A stretch of 64,000 nt of DNA. It comes from Aliagarivorans marinus DSM 23064 (GTDB taxonomy: Bacteria > Pseudomonadota > Gammaproteobacteria > Enterobacterales > Celerinatantimonadaceae). A program made the translations under genes and the position numbers. Where the stretch lies: contig NZ_AUBY01000025.1 of NCBI RefSeq assembly GCF_000429485.1, positions 1 to 64,000 on the forward strand, in the 5' to 3' direction. Below the pieces are notes generated by a model. It was not told where the DNA came from, ran no database searches, and worked only from the letters and a program-made list of their open reading frames with translations. Positions 1 to 9,224 of the stretch are shown piece after piece; the first letter of the stretch is position 1, and every line of letters begins with the position of its first letter.

Positions 1-41
1 GTTGAGCTAACCTGTACTAATTACCCGTGAGGCTTAACCAT
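1..41 (+). rRNA. 23S ribosomal RNA, 3' end (partial)
   Basis: The first bases match the conserved 3' terminus of gammaproteobacterial 23S rRNA, including GTTGAGCTAACC, GTACTAAT and CCGTGAGGCTTAACC. The rest of the gene lies before the window. A short hairpin (AACACC / GGTGTT around 45-61) follows directly and is probably part of the processing stem. The exact 3' end is approximate. Confidence 0.93.
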
Positions 42-143
42 ACAACACCTAAGGGGTGTTGTTGTTCACCTAGACAAGAAATGCTTGTTTGAACTCTGAT
101 TTAAATCTTTATCCTTATCCGAATTGCTAAAGACACCGTTTTT

Positions 144-262
144 TGCCTGGTGGCAATAGCGTTGTGGAACCACCTGACTCCATGCCGAACTCAGAAGTGA
201 AACGCAACTGCGCCGATGATAGTGTGGGGCTTCCCCATGTGAAAGTAGGTCACTGCCAGGCA
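144..262 (+). rRNA. 5S ribosomal RNA
   Basis: The gene begins with TGCCTGGTGGC and ends with CTGCCAGGCA, so the two ends pair as the 5S terminal stem. The internal blocks CCACCTGACTCCATGCCGAA and GAAGTGAAACGC are the usual 5S loops. Length is about 119 nt, as expected. It follows the 23S end by about 100 bases with no tRNA between them, so this is the distal end of an rrn operon. Confidence 0.97.
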
Positions 263-272
263 CCCAATAAGA

Positions 273-304
273 AGGCCCTGCTCATTGAGCGGGGCCTTTT
301 TGCA
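273..304 (+). terminator. Rho-independent terminator of the rRNA operon
   Basis: A GC-rich inverted repeat (AGGCCCTGCTC, loop ATT, GAGCGGGGCCT) is followed at once by a run of T. It sits about 10 bases after the 5S gene, the expected place for rrn operon termination. Confidence 0.9.
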
Positions 305-885
305 TTCAGCGCACACTAAAATGACTAGCTTTGGCATGGGGAGCAGGTAGAAAGCGCGCCCGTGGCGCAACAAACCCCATGTGTAAGTAGGTGAGGCGCA
401 GCGCGCCGAACGCCAGGCGGAGACAATACCTCTGGTATTGGCTCCTACTCACCAAGTGCAGCAGACCTACTGCATACACAACACATCAGCCCACAGGGTG
501 GGCCGTCCAGCGCGCAGGCTCGAAGCGCTGCTTCTCGAAACCCCTGCTCCTCCCCCATGTGAAAGGCTTCGCTGTATCTCAATAGAATTAGGTCTCCAAC
601 CGATTCTCCTTACAGCGAGTAGCCACTAAATGAACAAGATCGTTAGGCTTTGACTACTTCGATTTTCATGCTGCTTCGTCAAAAACCATCAACTAAACAC
701 TTCAAAACAGTAGCTCTTTTTGACGGGGCAAAAATTGCCGCTAGCGGCAGCTTATTTCCGCTTTTAAAGATTATTAATTCGATTGGTTAGTAAAACATCA
801 TATTTCTCCAGTCATGATCAACAGAAAGTCATTTCAACTGAAAAAAAGCTAGTGAATAATATTTAATCATGCCAAAGCGGGGTTG
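305..885. other. Non-coding stretch with two 5S-like fragments
   Basis: No convincing protein gene is visible here. Two places resemble the 3' half of the 5S gene at 233-261. Around 374-391 there is CCCCATGTGTAAGTAGGT, one mismatch from the 5S text, with CGCCAGGCGG a little later. Around 550-563 there is CCCCATGTGAAAG, identical over 13 bases. Neither copy has the 5' half or the terminal stem, so they look like decayed duplications rather than functional 5S genes. The rest is unremarkable, with an AT-rich part after about 660. Confidence 0.5.
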
Positions 886-901
886 TGGCATCTATATTGC
901 T
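886..901 (+). promoter_or_regulatory. Sigma-54 (RpoN) promoter upstream of flgH
   Basis: The sequence TGGCATCTATATTGCT fits the -24/-12 consensus TGGCAC-N5-TTGCW, with the correct spacing and only C-to-T at one -24 position. Transcription would start near 912, leaving a leader of about 115 bases before the flgH ATG at 1028. Polar flagellar ring and hook genes in Vibrio-type bacteria are known to be RpoN-dependent, so the site agrees with the genes behind it. Confidence 0.72.
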
Positions 902-1027
902 TTCCGAATGGGCAAGTTATGCATCGAGCCAAAGTGACGGATATTTGTCCTTACCCCTCAACACTGGGCTATCGAATGCGAATAAAAAAGCCAGAAATAT
1001 AACGTTCATTCTCAGAGGAAACGCGCA

Positions 1028-1789
1028 ATGAAGCACATGTTGATGTTGGCACTTAGCAGCGTCTTGCTGATAAGTGGCTGTAGTACCATTGCCGATGGTG
1101 CCAGCCAAGTTAGTGAAGGGGCGCAAAAACGCGAAGATAACCGGGAACGGCAGGTGACCGTCTCTACCGATCAGCGCTCGCCGATCCCCGATGATCCATT
1201 CTATGCACCGGTCGAGCCGCGTCCGACACCCGCCGATATCATCGTCACTGGCTCAGTGTTCAACACCGGCTCATCGCGCAGTTTATATAGCTATACCCCT
1301 CCATTCTCCTTGGGCGATACCATCACGGTATTACTGCAGGAAGAGGCGTCAGCGACCAAGTCCGCGACCACTCAGATGGGGCGCAACAGCTCTTATACCT
1401 TGGACCCTATCGGTGTGCCGGGTGGTAACCTGTCGATTAATGGCAAGGTTATTGAGCTGGATATGAATCAGGAGCAGGACTTCGATGGCAGCGCAGGTTC
1501 TGATCAAAGCCACCGCTTGAATGCGCGGGTGACCGTGTCGGTGGTGGATATTCTGAGTAACGGCAATTTAGTCGTACGTGGCGAAAAATGGCTGGTTATT
1601 AACAACGGTAAAGAGTACCTGCGTTTTACCGGTATCGTTAGGCCGCGTGATGTGAGCGAACAGAACACGGTGAACTCCTATCAAGTTGCCGACGCGCGCA
1701 TTGAGTTTAGTGGCACCGGAGACCAAGCGGATACCCAAACCCAAGGTTGGATGTCGTCGTTCCTCAACGGAAGTATGTGGCCATTCTAA
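1028..1789 (+). CDS. flgH: Flagellar L-ring protein FlgH
   Basis: This is the outer-membrane L-ring lipoprotein of the flagellar basal body. The N-terminus is a lipoprotein signal with lipobox LISGC near residues 15-19. The body carries the family features SLYSYTPP...GDTITVLLQE, NGNLVVRGEKWL.INNG.EYLRFTGIVRP, NTVNSYQVADARIEFSG and a C-terminal GW...WPF. Length of 253 residues is slightly above the usual 220-240. An AGAGGA ribosome site precedes the ATG. It is first in a short operon with flgT and an unknown gene, behind a sigma-54 promoter. The usual partner flgI (P-ring) is not next to it, which is odd for flgH. It could be a second, specialised copy; whether the genome has another flgH cannot be seen here. 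Confidence 0.9.
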   Translation: MKHMLMLALSSVLLISGCSTIADGASQVSEGAQKREDNRERQVTVSTDQRSPIPDDPFYAPVEPRPTPADIIVTGSVFNTGSSRSLYSYTPPFSLGDTITVLLQEEASATKSATTQMGRNSSYTLDPIGVPGGNLSINGKVIELDMNQEQDFDGSAGSDQSHRLNARVTVSVVDILSNGNLVVRGEKWLVINNGKEYLRFTGIVRPRDVSEQNTVNSYQVADARIEFSGTGDQADTQTQGWMSSFLNGSMWPF

Positions 1790-1809
1790 GGCTCAACTAG
1801 TAGTAGCTT

Positions 1810-3012
1810 ATGTTGAAAAAAATCTTAGTTGCCTGCTGTCTGTTGTTATCTCTGCCACTCCACGCGGTTTGGTATGAAGGAGAGGGGCAGGCCATGATCA
1901 TGAATGGCGAGGTTGAAGTGGCCCGCCGCAAGGCCATTCAAGAAGCCTTACTGAATGTGATGTACCGCGGTGGCGCCAGCGTGCGCTCGCTGCAAGAAGT
2001 GCGCTCAGGGATATTGGAAACCGACTCGTTAACGGTGCGGACTAATGGTGAGATCCACGACTTCCGGCTGCTGCATGAGAAGATCGAAGACAACATCATT
2101 ACCGTGACCATTAGTGCCGATATCTTCCCGGTCAACATGTGTTCCATCGATGACTACAAGAAAACCTTGTTTGTTGGCCCCTTCGATATCAAGAAGCTGG
2201 AGCATGCCCAGCTAGGCGGTATTTACCGATTGGGTGAGGAGATTGCGCACCGACTGCACCGACAACTGTCCTCCCACAGTCAGCGATTTGATACGCGCCA
2301 TCTGATGACTCGCGCAATTGCGTTGGGAGGTCGCCATACCCGGGATCTAGAGAGTCAGGTGTTGGAGATCGCCCGCACCATCTCTCAGGATTACGATGTG
2401 CAGTTTGTTACCGTTGGTCGGATTTTGGACTTGTCTCACCACAACGAAGTAAGTACCAACTTTCTTGGGCTTTCTTCTAGCGAGAGGTTACGTAACTTTC
2501 ATATTCGTCTAATGGTGGTCGATGGGATCCGCGGTGAGATTGTGCTGCGTCGCGACTATAGCTTCCAACAAGAGTGGCCCTACGACGTTACCCTCAAGCT
2601 AGATGTGAGCGGCGAAACCTTCTGGCGGACCCACTATGGTCAGGGCATCGAGATGGTCATTGGCAATATGGTGCGCGATCTGGAAAGCGAGCTGCACTGT
2701 AAACAGAGCCTGGCCACTGTGGTCAGCGTGTTTGATAACCAAGCGGTAATCAATCTGGGGTACTCCAACGGGGTGCGCAAGGGCGATAAGTTCCGCTTAG
2801 TGCGTCGGCAGCACCTGATGTATCAAACCGGCCAAGTTGGCGGTCCGGTGTTTAACGACGATGAGATAGTTCTCGAAGTAGTCGCCGTACAGGCAGATCG
2901 AGCGGTTCTGACCACCCATGATTTTGCCGATATGGCCAACTTGCAGATTCGAGACGTTTTGGTTGCTGTGAACGATATCTACCCCCACAGCGGCATGTAT
3001 GTAGAGCAATAA
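1810..3012 (+). CDS. flgT: Flagellar assembly protein FlgT (H-ring)
   Basis: FlgT forms part of the H-ring that surrounds the LP ring in sodium-driven polar flagella of Vibrio and relatives. The 400-residue product has a cleavable signal peptide (cleaved after LPLHA, about residue 19). The N-terminal domain shows the family pattern WYEGEGQA...ARRKAIQEALLNVMYRGGA. The middle part is a TolB-like/FlgT-M region, and the C-terminal barrel includes VVSVFDNQAVINLGYSNGVRKGDKF. Vibrio FlgT is about 377 residues, so size fits. The gene begins 20 bases after flgH; the ribosome site is weak, suggesting coupling with flgH. It supports a sheathed or Vibrio-like flagellum in the host. Confidence 0.87.
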   Translation: MLKKILVACCLLLSLPLHAVWYEGEGQAMIMNGEVEVARRKAIQEALLNVMYRGGASVRSLQEVRSGILETDSLTVRTNGEIHDFRLLHEKIEDNIITVTISADIFPVNMCSIDDYKKTLFVGPFDIKKLEHAQLGGIYRLGEEIAHRLHRQLSSHSQRFDTRHLMTRAIALGGRHTRDLESQVLEIARTISQDYDVQFVTVGRILDLSHHNEVSTNFLGLSSSERLRNFHIRLMVVDGIRGEIVLRRDYSFQQEWPYDVTLKLDVSGETFWRTHYGQGIEMVIGNMVRDLESELHCKQSLATVVSVFDNQAVINLGYSNGVRKGDKFRLVRRQHLMYQTGQVGGPVFNDDEIVLEVVAVQADRAVLTTHDFADMANLQIRDVLVAVNDIYPHSGMYVEQ

Positions 3013-3026
3013 TCGAGGAGAAGACA

Positions 3027-3641
3027 GTGAGTGATACGACTTCAATCGGTGCAGCCCAGGGGACACAGAACCAGGCATATGCACCGGCTGCAAACTCGGC
3101 TAGCGAGGCTCAGAAGAGCGAAGATGGCAAGTTTGTTAGCATGGTAAAAGGGCTATTCAAAGGCAAGGAAGAAGCCGAGCCTGCCGCTGAAGAGTTGCAA
3201 GCGGCACAGGCTGCGGATAGTAACAGCAGCAGCGATACCGATATCGACCCAGCCTTGTTACAGGCGGCGATTGCCGGCGCCACTGGCGCTCAGGTACTTA
3301 GTGAGAACGCACTGAAATCCCAGATGCAGGCACAGTTTGAAGAGCTGGGCGAAGGCATTGGTCAAGCCATGATGGATGGCTTGGCGGGTAAAGACAGCGC
3401 CACTGCCACTGGAATCGGAGTTGTGCCCAAAGATAGTACCACTGAGGCAGCGACTACCGCGGTAGTACAGCCTACGCAAAAGCAGGTGGAAGTGGCGAAT
3501 GCCGTGACCGATAACGTGGCCACCGTGACAGAAGGTAAGGCGGAGCAACCGAGCCAAGCCTCTACCCTGGCCGATGCGCCTAAGCTGGCGACCAATAGCG
3601 AACTGCAACTAGAAGACGATCTGTTAGAAGAGCTCTCCTAG
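3027..3641 (+). CDS. Unknown acidic, low-complexity protein in the flgH-flgT operon
   Basis: I do not recognise this 204-residue protein. It starts with GTG behind a good GAGGAG site, 14 bases after flgT, and so is very likely cotranscribed. It has no signal peptide or membrane segment. Composition is dominated by Ala, Glu, Asp, Ser, Thr and Gln, with almost no aromatic residues. A short basic patch VSMVKGLFKGKEE (about residues 37-50) and a possible helical core around residues 75-115 (DPALLQAAIAGATGAQ...FEELGEGIGQAMMDGL) stand out. The tail LEDDLLEELS is acidic. The position argues for a flagellar or ring-related accessory role, but this is inference from context only. Confidence 0.75.
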   Translation: MSDTTSIGAAQGTQNQAYAPAANSASEAQKSEDGKFVSMVKGLFKGKEEAEPAAEELQAAQAADSNSSSDTDIDPALLQAAIAGATGAQVLSENALKSQMQAQFEELGEGIGQAMMDGLAGKDSATATGIGVVPKDSTTEAATTAVVQPTQKQVEVANAVTDNVATVTEGKAEQPSQASTLADAPKLATNSELQLEDDLLEELS

Positions 3642-3659
3642 TTGCAGCAGCCAAATAAA

Positions 3660-3706
3660 CCCTATGTATTAAGCCCTACTTGCTAATCCTAAGGCTTAAT
3701 CATAGG
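3660..3706. terminator. Long hairpin between convergent genes
   Basis: CCCTATGTATTAAGCC and GGCTTAATCATAGGG form a near-perfect stem of about 15 pairs with one bulged base and a loop of about 16. It lies after the acidic-protein gene and overlaps the uvrA stop codon. No strong T-run follows on either side, so it may be a bidirectional, weak or processing hairpin rather than a classical terminator. Confidence 0.5.
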
Positions 3707-6517
3707 GGCCAAGAAACGAGCCGTGTGAGAGCGCGGCTCGTTGACAATTTCTTCCGGCGTACCCGCCACCAAGATTTCACCGCCTCCCTTACCACCTTCC
3801 GGCCCAAGGTCGACAATCCAGTCTGCGGTCTTAATCACATCCAAGTTGTGCTCGATAACCACAATGGTGTTGCCGTGATCGCGTAGGCGATGGATCACAT
3901 TAAGTAGCAGCTGAATATCGTGGAAGTGCAAACCGGTGGTAGGTTCATCGAGAATATACAGCGTTTTACCGGTATCACGTTTACTTAGCTCACGGGCCAG
4001 TTTAACCCGCTGGGCTTCACCGCCGGACAGGGTGGTGGCTGACTGTCCCAGCTTGATGTAGGTTAGGCCCACGTCGATCAGGGTTTGTAGCTTGCGGGCG
4101 ATAGCCGGCACCGCATCGAAGAAGGGGCGAGCCTCTTCCACGGTCATCTCCAACACCTGATGGATGTTCTTACCCTTGTACTTAATCTCCAAGGTTTCCC
4201 GGTTATAGCGCTTGCCCTTACAGGAATCACAGGGCACGTAGATATCCGGCAGGAAGTGCATCTCCACCTTGATAACCCCATCACCTTGGCAGGCCTCACA
4301 GCGACCACCTTTCACGTTGAAGCTAAAGCGGCCGGGTTTGTAACCGCGCGCTCGGCTCTCTTGTGTGCCAGCAAATAGCTCGCGGATCGGGGTAAAGATG
4401 CCGGTATAGGTGGCTGGGTTCGAGCGTGGCGTACGGCCAATTGGGCTTTGGTCGATGTCGACCACTTTGTCCAGCTGATCGAGCCCTTCGATACTCTTGT
4501 AAGGCGCAATGTCTTCGCCTGCCGCACCGTTAAGTTCCTTGTGGGCGATGCGATAGAAGGTATCGTTAATAAGCGTCGATTTGCCGCTTCCTGATACGCC
4601 AGTCACGCAGGTGAGCAGGCCCAAAGGTACCGATAGGTCGACACCTTTCAGGTTGTTGCCGGTAGCCCCCTTGAGCTCAACCCAACCTTTGTCTGCTGGA
4701 TTACGAACCTTAGGCACCTCGATAGCACGCTCGCCAGATAGGTACTTGGCGGTAAGTGAGTCTTCACTGTTAATGATTTCAGGCAGGCTGCCTTGGGCGA
4801 TCACCTGACCGCCATGCACGCCAGCACCCGGGCCGATGTCCACAATATAGTCGGCGGCGCGGATAGCGTCCTCGTCGTGTTCGACCACAATCACGGTATT
4901 GCCCAAGTCGCGCAGGTGGTTAAGGGTGCCCAGCAAGCGCTCGTTGTCGCGCTGATGCAAACCAATCGACGGCTCATCCAGCACATACATTACGCCCACC
5001 AGGCCGGCGCCAATCTGACTGGCCAAGCGAATACGCTGCGCTTCACCGCCCGATAGGGTATCGGCGCTGCGCTCCAACGAAAGGTAATCCAGGCCAACGT
5101 TGACCAGGAACATCAGTCGGTCGTTAATCTCTTTTAAGATCTTGTCGGCAATCTTGGCGCGCTGGCCGGTCAAGGTCAGCTTCGCGAAGAACTCCAATGC
5201 TTCACCAATCGACATATGAGTGACCGTTGGCAGGTTGGTCTTGCCGATAAATACATGGCGGGCCTCTTCGCGCAGGCGGCTACCGCCACAGCTAGGACAT
5301 TCCTGATTACTGATGTACTTAGACAGCTCTTCGCGTACCGCATTCGATTCGGTCTCTTTATAGCGGCGACGCATATTAGGAATCACGCCTTCGAAGGGAT
5401 GCTTGCGCACGGTCACATCGCCGCGATCATTCATATAGGTGAATTCGATGTTAGTGCGGCCCGAGCCCTGCAGCACCACCTTACGGTGTTTGTCGCTGAG
5501 TTCCTGGAAGGGCGTTTCAGGTGCAAAGCCATAATGCGCTCCCAGCGACTTGAGCATCTGGAAGTAATAGAAGTTACGCTTATCCCAGCCACGGATAGCG
5601 CCGCCCGCCAGGCTAAGTTCTGGGTTGAGAATCACCTTGGATTCATCAAAGAACTGATCAACCCCCAGACCATCACACGCGCTACAAGCACCAGCGGGGT
5701 TGTTAAAGGAGAAGATCCGCGGCTCCAGCTCGCTCATGCTGTAGCCACAAATCGGACAGGCGAAGTTGGCCGAGAAGAGCTCGACGGTCTCGCCGCTGTC
5801 CATATCGGCAATCATGGCGATCCCTTCGGCCAGCTCCAGTGCCGTTTCGAACGATTCGGCTAAGCGTTGGCGCAGGTCATCGCTGGGGCGAACCTTAAAG
5901 CGATCGACCACTACTTCGATGTTGTGCTTTTTGTGCAGCTCCAAGGTTGGCGGATCGCTCAGGTCACACACCTCGCCATCGATGCGGGCGCGAATAAAGC
6001 CTTGTGCCGATAAGGTTTCCAGAGTCTTAACATGCTCACCCTTACGATCGCGCACCACTGGTGCTAGCAGCATCAGCTTGCTGCCTTCTGGCTGCTCCAG
6101 CACCTTGTCGACCATCTGCGACACGGTTTGCGCGGCGAGCGGCTCATCATGGGTGGGACAGCGCGGCTCACCGACCCGGGCGAACAACAGTCGCAGGTAG
6201 TCGTAGATCTCGGTAATGGTGCCCACGGTTGAGCGAGGGTTGTGTGAGGTCGATTTCTGCTCAATCGAGATCGCCGGCGACAAGCCTTCGATATGATCCA
6301 CATCGGGCTTTTCCATCAGCGATAAGAACTGGCGGGCATAGGCTGAGAGCGACTCAACATAGCGGCGTTGACCTTCGGCGTAGAGGGTATCGAAGGCCAA
6401 TGATGACTTTCCTGAACCAGACAAGCCGGTGATCACGATAAGCTTATCGCGCGGCAGAGAAAGCGAGATGTTTTTCAGGTTGTGGGTGCGGGCACCGCGA
6501 ATATCAATGCTGTCCAT
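3689..6517 (-). CDS. uvrA: UvrABC excinuclease subunit A
   Basis: UvrA is the damage-recognition ATPase of nucleotide excision repair and works in the cytoplasm as a dimer with UvrB. The 942-residue protein is full length. Two ABC ATPase modules are seen: Walker [10 protein letters not shown] at residues 31-39 and GVSGSGKST in the second half, each with an LSGGEAQR signature and a downstream LDEP Walker B. Zinc-binding cysteine groups are present (CPICG...[16 protein letters not shown]...CDSCKGK). The start [14 protein letters not shown] is the standard one. It diverges from the MFS gene across a 160-base intergenic region. I looked for a LexA box of the CTGT-N8-ACAG type there and did not see one. 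Confidence 0.98.
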   Translation of the reverse strand: MDSIDIRGARTHNLKNISLSLPRDKLIVITGLSGSGKSSLAFDTLYAEGQRRYVESLSAYARQFLSLMEKPDVDHIEGLSPAISIEQKSTSHNPRSTVGTITEIYDYLRLLFARVGEPRCPTHDEPLAAQTVSQMVDKVLEQPEGSKLMLLAPVVRDRKGEHVKTLETLSAQGFIRARIDGEVCDLSDPPTLELHKKHNIEVVVDRFKVRPSDDLRQRLAESFETALELAEGIAMIADMDSGETVELFSANFACPICGYSMSELEPRIFSFNNPAGACSACDGLGVDQFFDESKVILNPELSLAGGAIRGWDKRNFYYFQMLKSLGAHYGFAPETPFQELSDKHRKVVLQGSGRTNIEFTYMNDRGDVTVRKHPFEGVIPNMRRRYKETESNAVREELSKYISNQECPSCGGSRLREEARHVFIGKTNLPTVTHMSIGEALEFFAKLTLTGQRAKIADKILKEINDRLMFLVNVGLDYLSLERSADTLSGGEAQRIRLASQIGAGLVGVMYVLDEPSIGLHQRDNERLLGTLNHLRDLGNTVIVVEHDEDAIRAADYIVDIGPGAGVHGGQVIAQGSLPEIINSEDSLTAKYLSGERAIEVPKVRNPADKGWVELKGATGNNLKGVDLSVPLGLLTCVTGVSGSGKSTLINDTFYRIAHKELNGAAGEDIAPYKSIEGLDQLDKVVDIDQSPIGRTPRSNPATYTGIFTPIRELFAGTQESRARGYKPGRFSFNVKGGRCEACQGDGVIKVEMHFLPDIYVPCDSCKGKRYNRETLEIKYKGKNIHQVLEMTVEEARPFFDAVPAIARKLQTLIDVGLTYIKLGQSATTLSGGEAQRVKLARELSKRDTGKTLYILDEPTTGLHFHDIQLLLNVIHRLRDHGNTIVVIEHNLDVIKTADWIVDLGPEGGKGGGEILVAGTPEEIVNEPRSHTARFLAPMIKP

Positions 6518-6677
6518 GGGGTCCTGCGTGTGACTATTTGAGAGCGAAGCAAACCATCAGTATCGCATAACTTATCGGACAAAGGCTAAGTGTGAGTGTG
6601 ATATAGCAGATGTGTTAAAAATGCTAACTAAAGTGTGCTAGCATCGTTGCCAGTTTACGGAAAGACAATCGCAGTTA

Positions 6678-8033
6678 ATGACTTCCTCTTCTTCATTCAA
6701 TGCTGCTGAGCGACGCGGCTCAGTATCTCTCGCCTTGCTGTTTGCCCTGCGCATGGCAGGCCTGTTTATGTTGATGCCGGTCTTGGCGACCTACGGCGAT
6801 CATCTGGCGGGCTATTCACCCCTGTGGATCGGTATTGCCATCGGCTCTTACGGCTTTACTCAGGCGATGATGCAGGTGCCGATGGGCATGTTGTCTGACC
6901 GGATCGGGCGCAAGCCAGTGATCATTGCCGGCTTGGCCTTGTTTGCCTTGGGATCGGTGATTGCCGCCATGTCTAACTCTTTGTACGGGGTTGCATTGGG
7001 CCGGGCATTGCAGGGGCTGGGCGCTATCGCCAGTGCGGTAATGGCCTTGGCGGCGGACCTTAGCCGTGAAGAGCAGCGCGCCAAGGTGATGGCGGTGATT
7101 GGCGTCAGCATTGGCTTGTCGTTTGCGGTGTCCTTGGTGCTGGGGCCAGTGCTATCGGCCTATGTGGGGCTGTCTGGGATCTTTTGGCTAACTGCGCTGC
7201 TCGCGATACTGGGAATGGGCGTGGTGAAGTGGGGTGTGCCCGATGTCACCACCCATGCACCGAAAAGCGAGGTCACCGCTTCGCGCGGCAAGATGCGTGA
7301 GCTACTTAAAGAGCCACAACTGTTACGCCTTGATTGGGGGGTATTCTGCCTCCATCTGGCGGTGTCTGCGCTGTTTATTAGCTTCCCGCTACGTCTGTTA
7401 GAGGCCGATGTGGCTGCCGCTAGCCACTGGAAGGTCTACCTGCCCACGGTGCTCATCTCCTTTGTGTTGATGATCCCGCTGTTGATCATGGCGGCCAAGC
7501 GGCGTCAGCAACGTGGCTTCTTTTTGTTCTCCATCGGTTTGATGCTGCTCTCACAGCTTGGCTTGTTGTTCTCGCCATCGCTGTGGGGGCTGGCCTTGGT
7601 GTTGGTGCTGTTCTTTGTTGGCTTTAACTATATGGAAGCCAGTATGCCCGCCTTGCTATCGATGCTCTCTCCACCGGGCTACAAGGGCTCGGCCTTGGGG
7701 ATCTATTCTACCACTCAGTTCGCCGGTGCCTTCGTCGGTGGCGGTTTGGGTGGCTGGGTAAGCCAATACTGGGGCGCTGACAGCGTGCCGCTGCTGTGTA
7801 TCGGCCTGTTTGTTATTTGGGGACTCGTGGCCTGGGGGATGAAGTCGCCATCGGGGGTGAAGTCCTACACGCTCAGTCTCGACAACGCTCAACCCGAGGC
7901 GGAAGTGTTGGCCAATCTGCGTAAACTGCCCGGTGTGTTGGAGGCGATTATTATCTCCCAAGAGCGCACCGCCTACCTAAAAGTAAACAGCCAAGTCTTT
8001 GATCTTCAGCAGGCTCAGGCACTTGTAAAATAA
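6678..8033 (+). CDS. MFS transporter, YajR-like
   Basis: A 12-helix major facilitator protein of 451 residues, placed in the inner membrane. The loop 2-3 signature GMLSDRIGRKPVI (about residues 76-88) is the classic MFS motif A. Residues after about 400 form a soluble tail (EVLANLRKLPGVLEAIIISQ) resembling the ferredoxin-like YAM domain that marks YajR transporters. Substrate is unknown for the family. The gene lies between uvrA and ssb, an arrangement I associate with several gammaproteobacteria. ATG start at 6678; no strong Shine-Dalgarno is visible apart from GGAAAGAC about 15 bases upstream. Confidence 0.9.
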   Translation: MTSSSSFNAAERRGSVSLALLFALRMAGLFMLMPVLATYGDHLAGYSPLWIGIAIGSYGFTQAMMQVPMGMLSDRIGRKPVIIAGLALFALGSVIAAMSNSLYGVALGRALQGLGAIASAVMALAADLSREEQRAKVMAVIGVSIGLSFAVSLVLGPVLSAYVGLSGIFWLTALLAILGMGVVKWGVPDVTTHAPKSEVTASRGKMRELLKEPQLLRLDWGVFCLHLAVSALFISFPLRLLEADVAAASHWKVYLPTVLISFVLMIPLLIMAAKRRQQRGFFLFSIGLMLLSQLGLLFSPSLWGLALVLVLFFVGFNYMEASMPALLSMLSPPGYKGSALGIYSTTQFAGAFVGGGLGGWVSQYWGADSVPLLCIGLFVIWGLVAWGMKSPSGVKSYTLSLDNAQPEAEVLANLRKLPGVLEAIIISQERTAYLKVNSQVFDLQQAQALVK

Positions 8034-8145
8034 GCACAGTGAACGGGCGCAATTTATTCAGTTTCAGACGTGGATCTGAGGGATTCAGACGCGTATGATA
8101 GCGGGTCAATTTGCACGAAATTAAGAATCGAGAGGAGTAGCCGAG

Positions 8146-8760
8146 ATGGCCAGTCGTGGCATAAACAAGGTAATTTTGGTAGGCAATTTGGGGCAAGACC
8201 CCGAGGTGCGTTTTATGCCCAATGGTGGCGCTGTAGCCAACATCACGATTGCTACTTCTGAAAGCTGGCGTGACAAGCAAAGCGGCGAGCAGAAAGAACG
8301 CACTGAGTGGCACCGCGTAGTGCTGTTCGGCAAGCTGGCCGAGGTCGCTGGCGAATACCTGAAAAAGGGCTCACAGGTTTACATCGAAGGCCAACTGCAA
8401 ACCCGTAAGTGGCAAGACCAAAGCGGTCAAGATCGCTACACCACCGAAGTAGTGGTTCAAGGCTACAACGGCACCATGCAGATGCTGGGCGGCCGTCAAG
8501 GCGGTGGTCAGTTCCAAAACCAGGGGGGCCAGGGCCAATACCAAGGCGGTAACCAAGGTCAGCAACAAGGCGGCTGGAACCAGCAAGCGGCACCTGCAGC
8601 GGCTGCGGCAGCAGCTCCGGCGGCTGGCGGTTTCAACCAACAGCCTCAGCAGCAAGGCGGCTTCAACCAACAGCCAGCTCCTGCGCAGCAGCAGCCACAA
8701 TCAGCGCCTCAACAGTTTAATGAGCCGCCAATGGATTTCGACGACGATATTCCGTTCTAA
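8146..8760 (+). CDS. ssb: Single-stranded DNA-binding protein
   Basis: SSB coats single-stranded DNA in replication, recombination and repair. The first 110 or so residues form the OB fold, beginning [20 protein letters not shown] and including [22 protein letters not shown] long Gln/Gly/Ala-rich linker follows (about residues 112-185), then the conserved acidic tip MDFDDDIPF that binds partner proteins. Length of 204 is on the long side because of the expanded linker, which contains GGFNQQP-type repeats. A GAGAGGAG ribosome site precedes the ATG. A terminator follows at 8794. Confidence 0.98.
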   Translation: MASRGINKVILVGNLGQDPEVRFMPNGGAVANITIATSESWRDKQSGEQKERTEWHRVVLFGKLAEVAGEYLKKGSQVYIEGQLQTRKWQDQSGQDRYTTEVVVQGYNGTMQMLGGRQGGGQFQNQGGQGQYQGGNQGQQQGGWNQQAAPAAAAAAAPAAGGFNQQPQQQGGFNQQPAPAQQQPQSAPQQFNEPPMDFDDDIPF

Positions 8761-8793
8761 GCGATCTGATGCGCTAAACCGGTATTTTTTGAA

Positions 8794-8818
8794 GAGCCTC
8801 GCACCGCGGGGCTTTTTT
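8794..8818 (+). terminator. Rho-independent terminator after ssb
   Basis: The stem AGCCTCGC / GCGGGGCT with a three-base loop is followed by six T residues. It lies 34 bases after the ssb stop codon. Confidence 0.85.
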
Positions 8819-8890
8819 ATATCTGAAAGAGGCGGTTACATCGCACCGAGCAGCTATGCTCAAGAGACTATCGCTTGTTGGAACCACTGA

Positions 8891-9202
8891 ATGAACTACC
8901 GCTCGATTTACAACGCCGCCAATATGCTAGAAGCCAATCTACTCAAAGGCCTACTGGAAACCCACGGGATTGCTGTGCTGCTGAAAGGCGATGGGCTGGT
9001 GGCTGCCGTAGGTGAGCTGCCCACATCCGCATTGGAGGTGTCGCTTTGGGTGAAGGCCTTCCAGCAGGATTATGCCAAGGAGCTATTGAACGACTACGAG
9101 CAGTCGAGCGAACGCGAGTGGCGCTGCCCTTCCTGCGACGAGATCAACACCGACGCCTTTGAGCATTGCTGGCAGTGTCAGCATCCCCGCAGCTCTTGTT
9201 AA
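8891..9202 (+). CDS. DUF2007-family protein with a C-terminal zinc ribbon
   Basis: This 103-residue protein starts with the DUF2007 pattern (MNYRSIYNAANMLEANLLKGLLETHGI), a small ferredoxin-like fold often called a putative signal-transducing protein. The last 25 residues hold two Cys-x2-Cys pairs (CPSC and CWQC) that probably bind zinc. The fusion of this domain to a zinc ribbon is common. No biochemical role is known. It stands alone between ssb and a convergent gene. Confidence 0.82.
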   Translation: MNYRSIYNAANMLEANLLKGLLETHGIAVLLKGDGLVAAVGELPTSALEVSLWVKAFQQDYAKELLNDYEQSSEREWRCPSCDEINTDAFEHCWQCQHPRSSC

Positions 9203-9224
9203 CACATCAGTTCTTCTTAACATA

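Noticed and set aside
44-143. tRNA gene in the 23S-5S spacer
   Set aside because: The spacer is about 100 bases and shows no cloverleaf or CCA-type end.
372-420. Second 5S rRNA gene
   Set aside because: Only the 3' half resembles 5S. There is no 5' half and no terminal stem, so it is recorded as a fragment.
5216-6200. Reading frames opposite uvrA
   Set aside because: They mirror the conserved uvrA coding sequence and have no protein-like features.
6518-6677. LexA/SOS box between uvrA and the MFS gene
   Set aside because: uvrA is often LexA-controlled, but I could not find CTGT-N8-ACAG or a close form.
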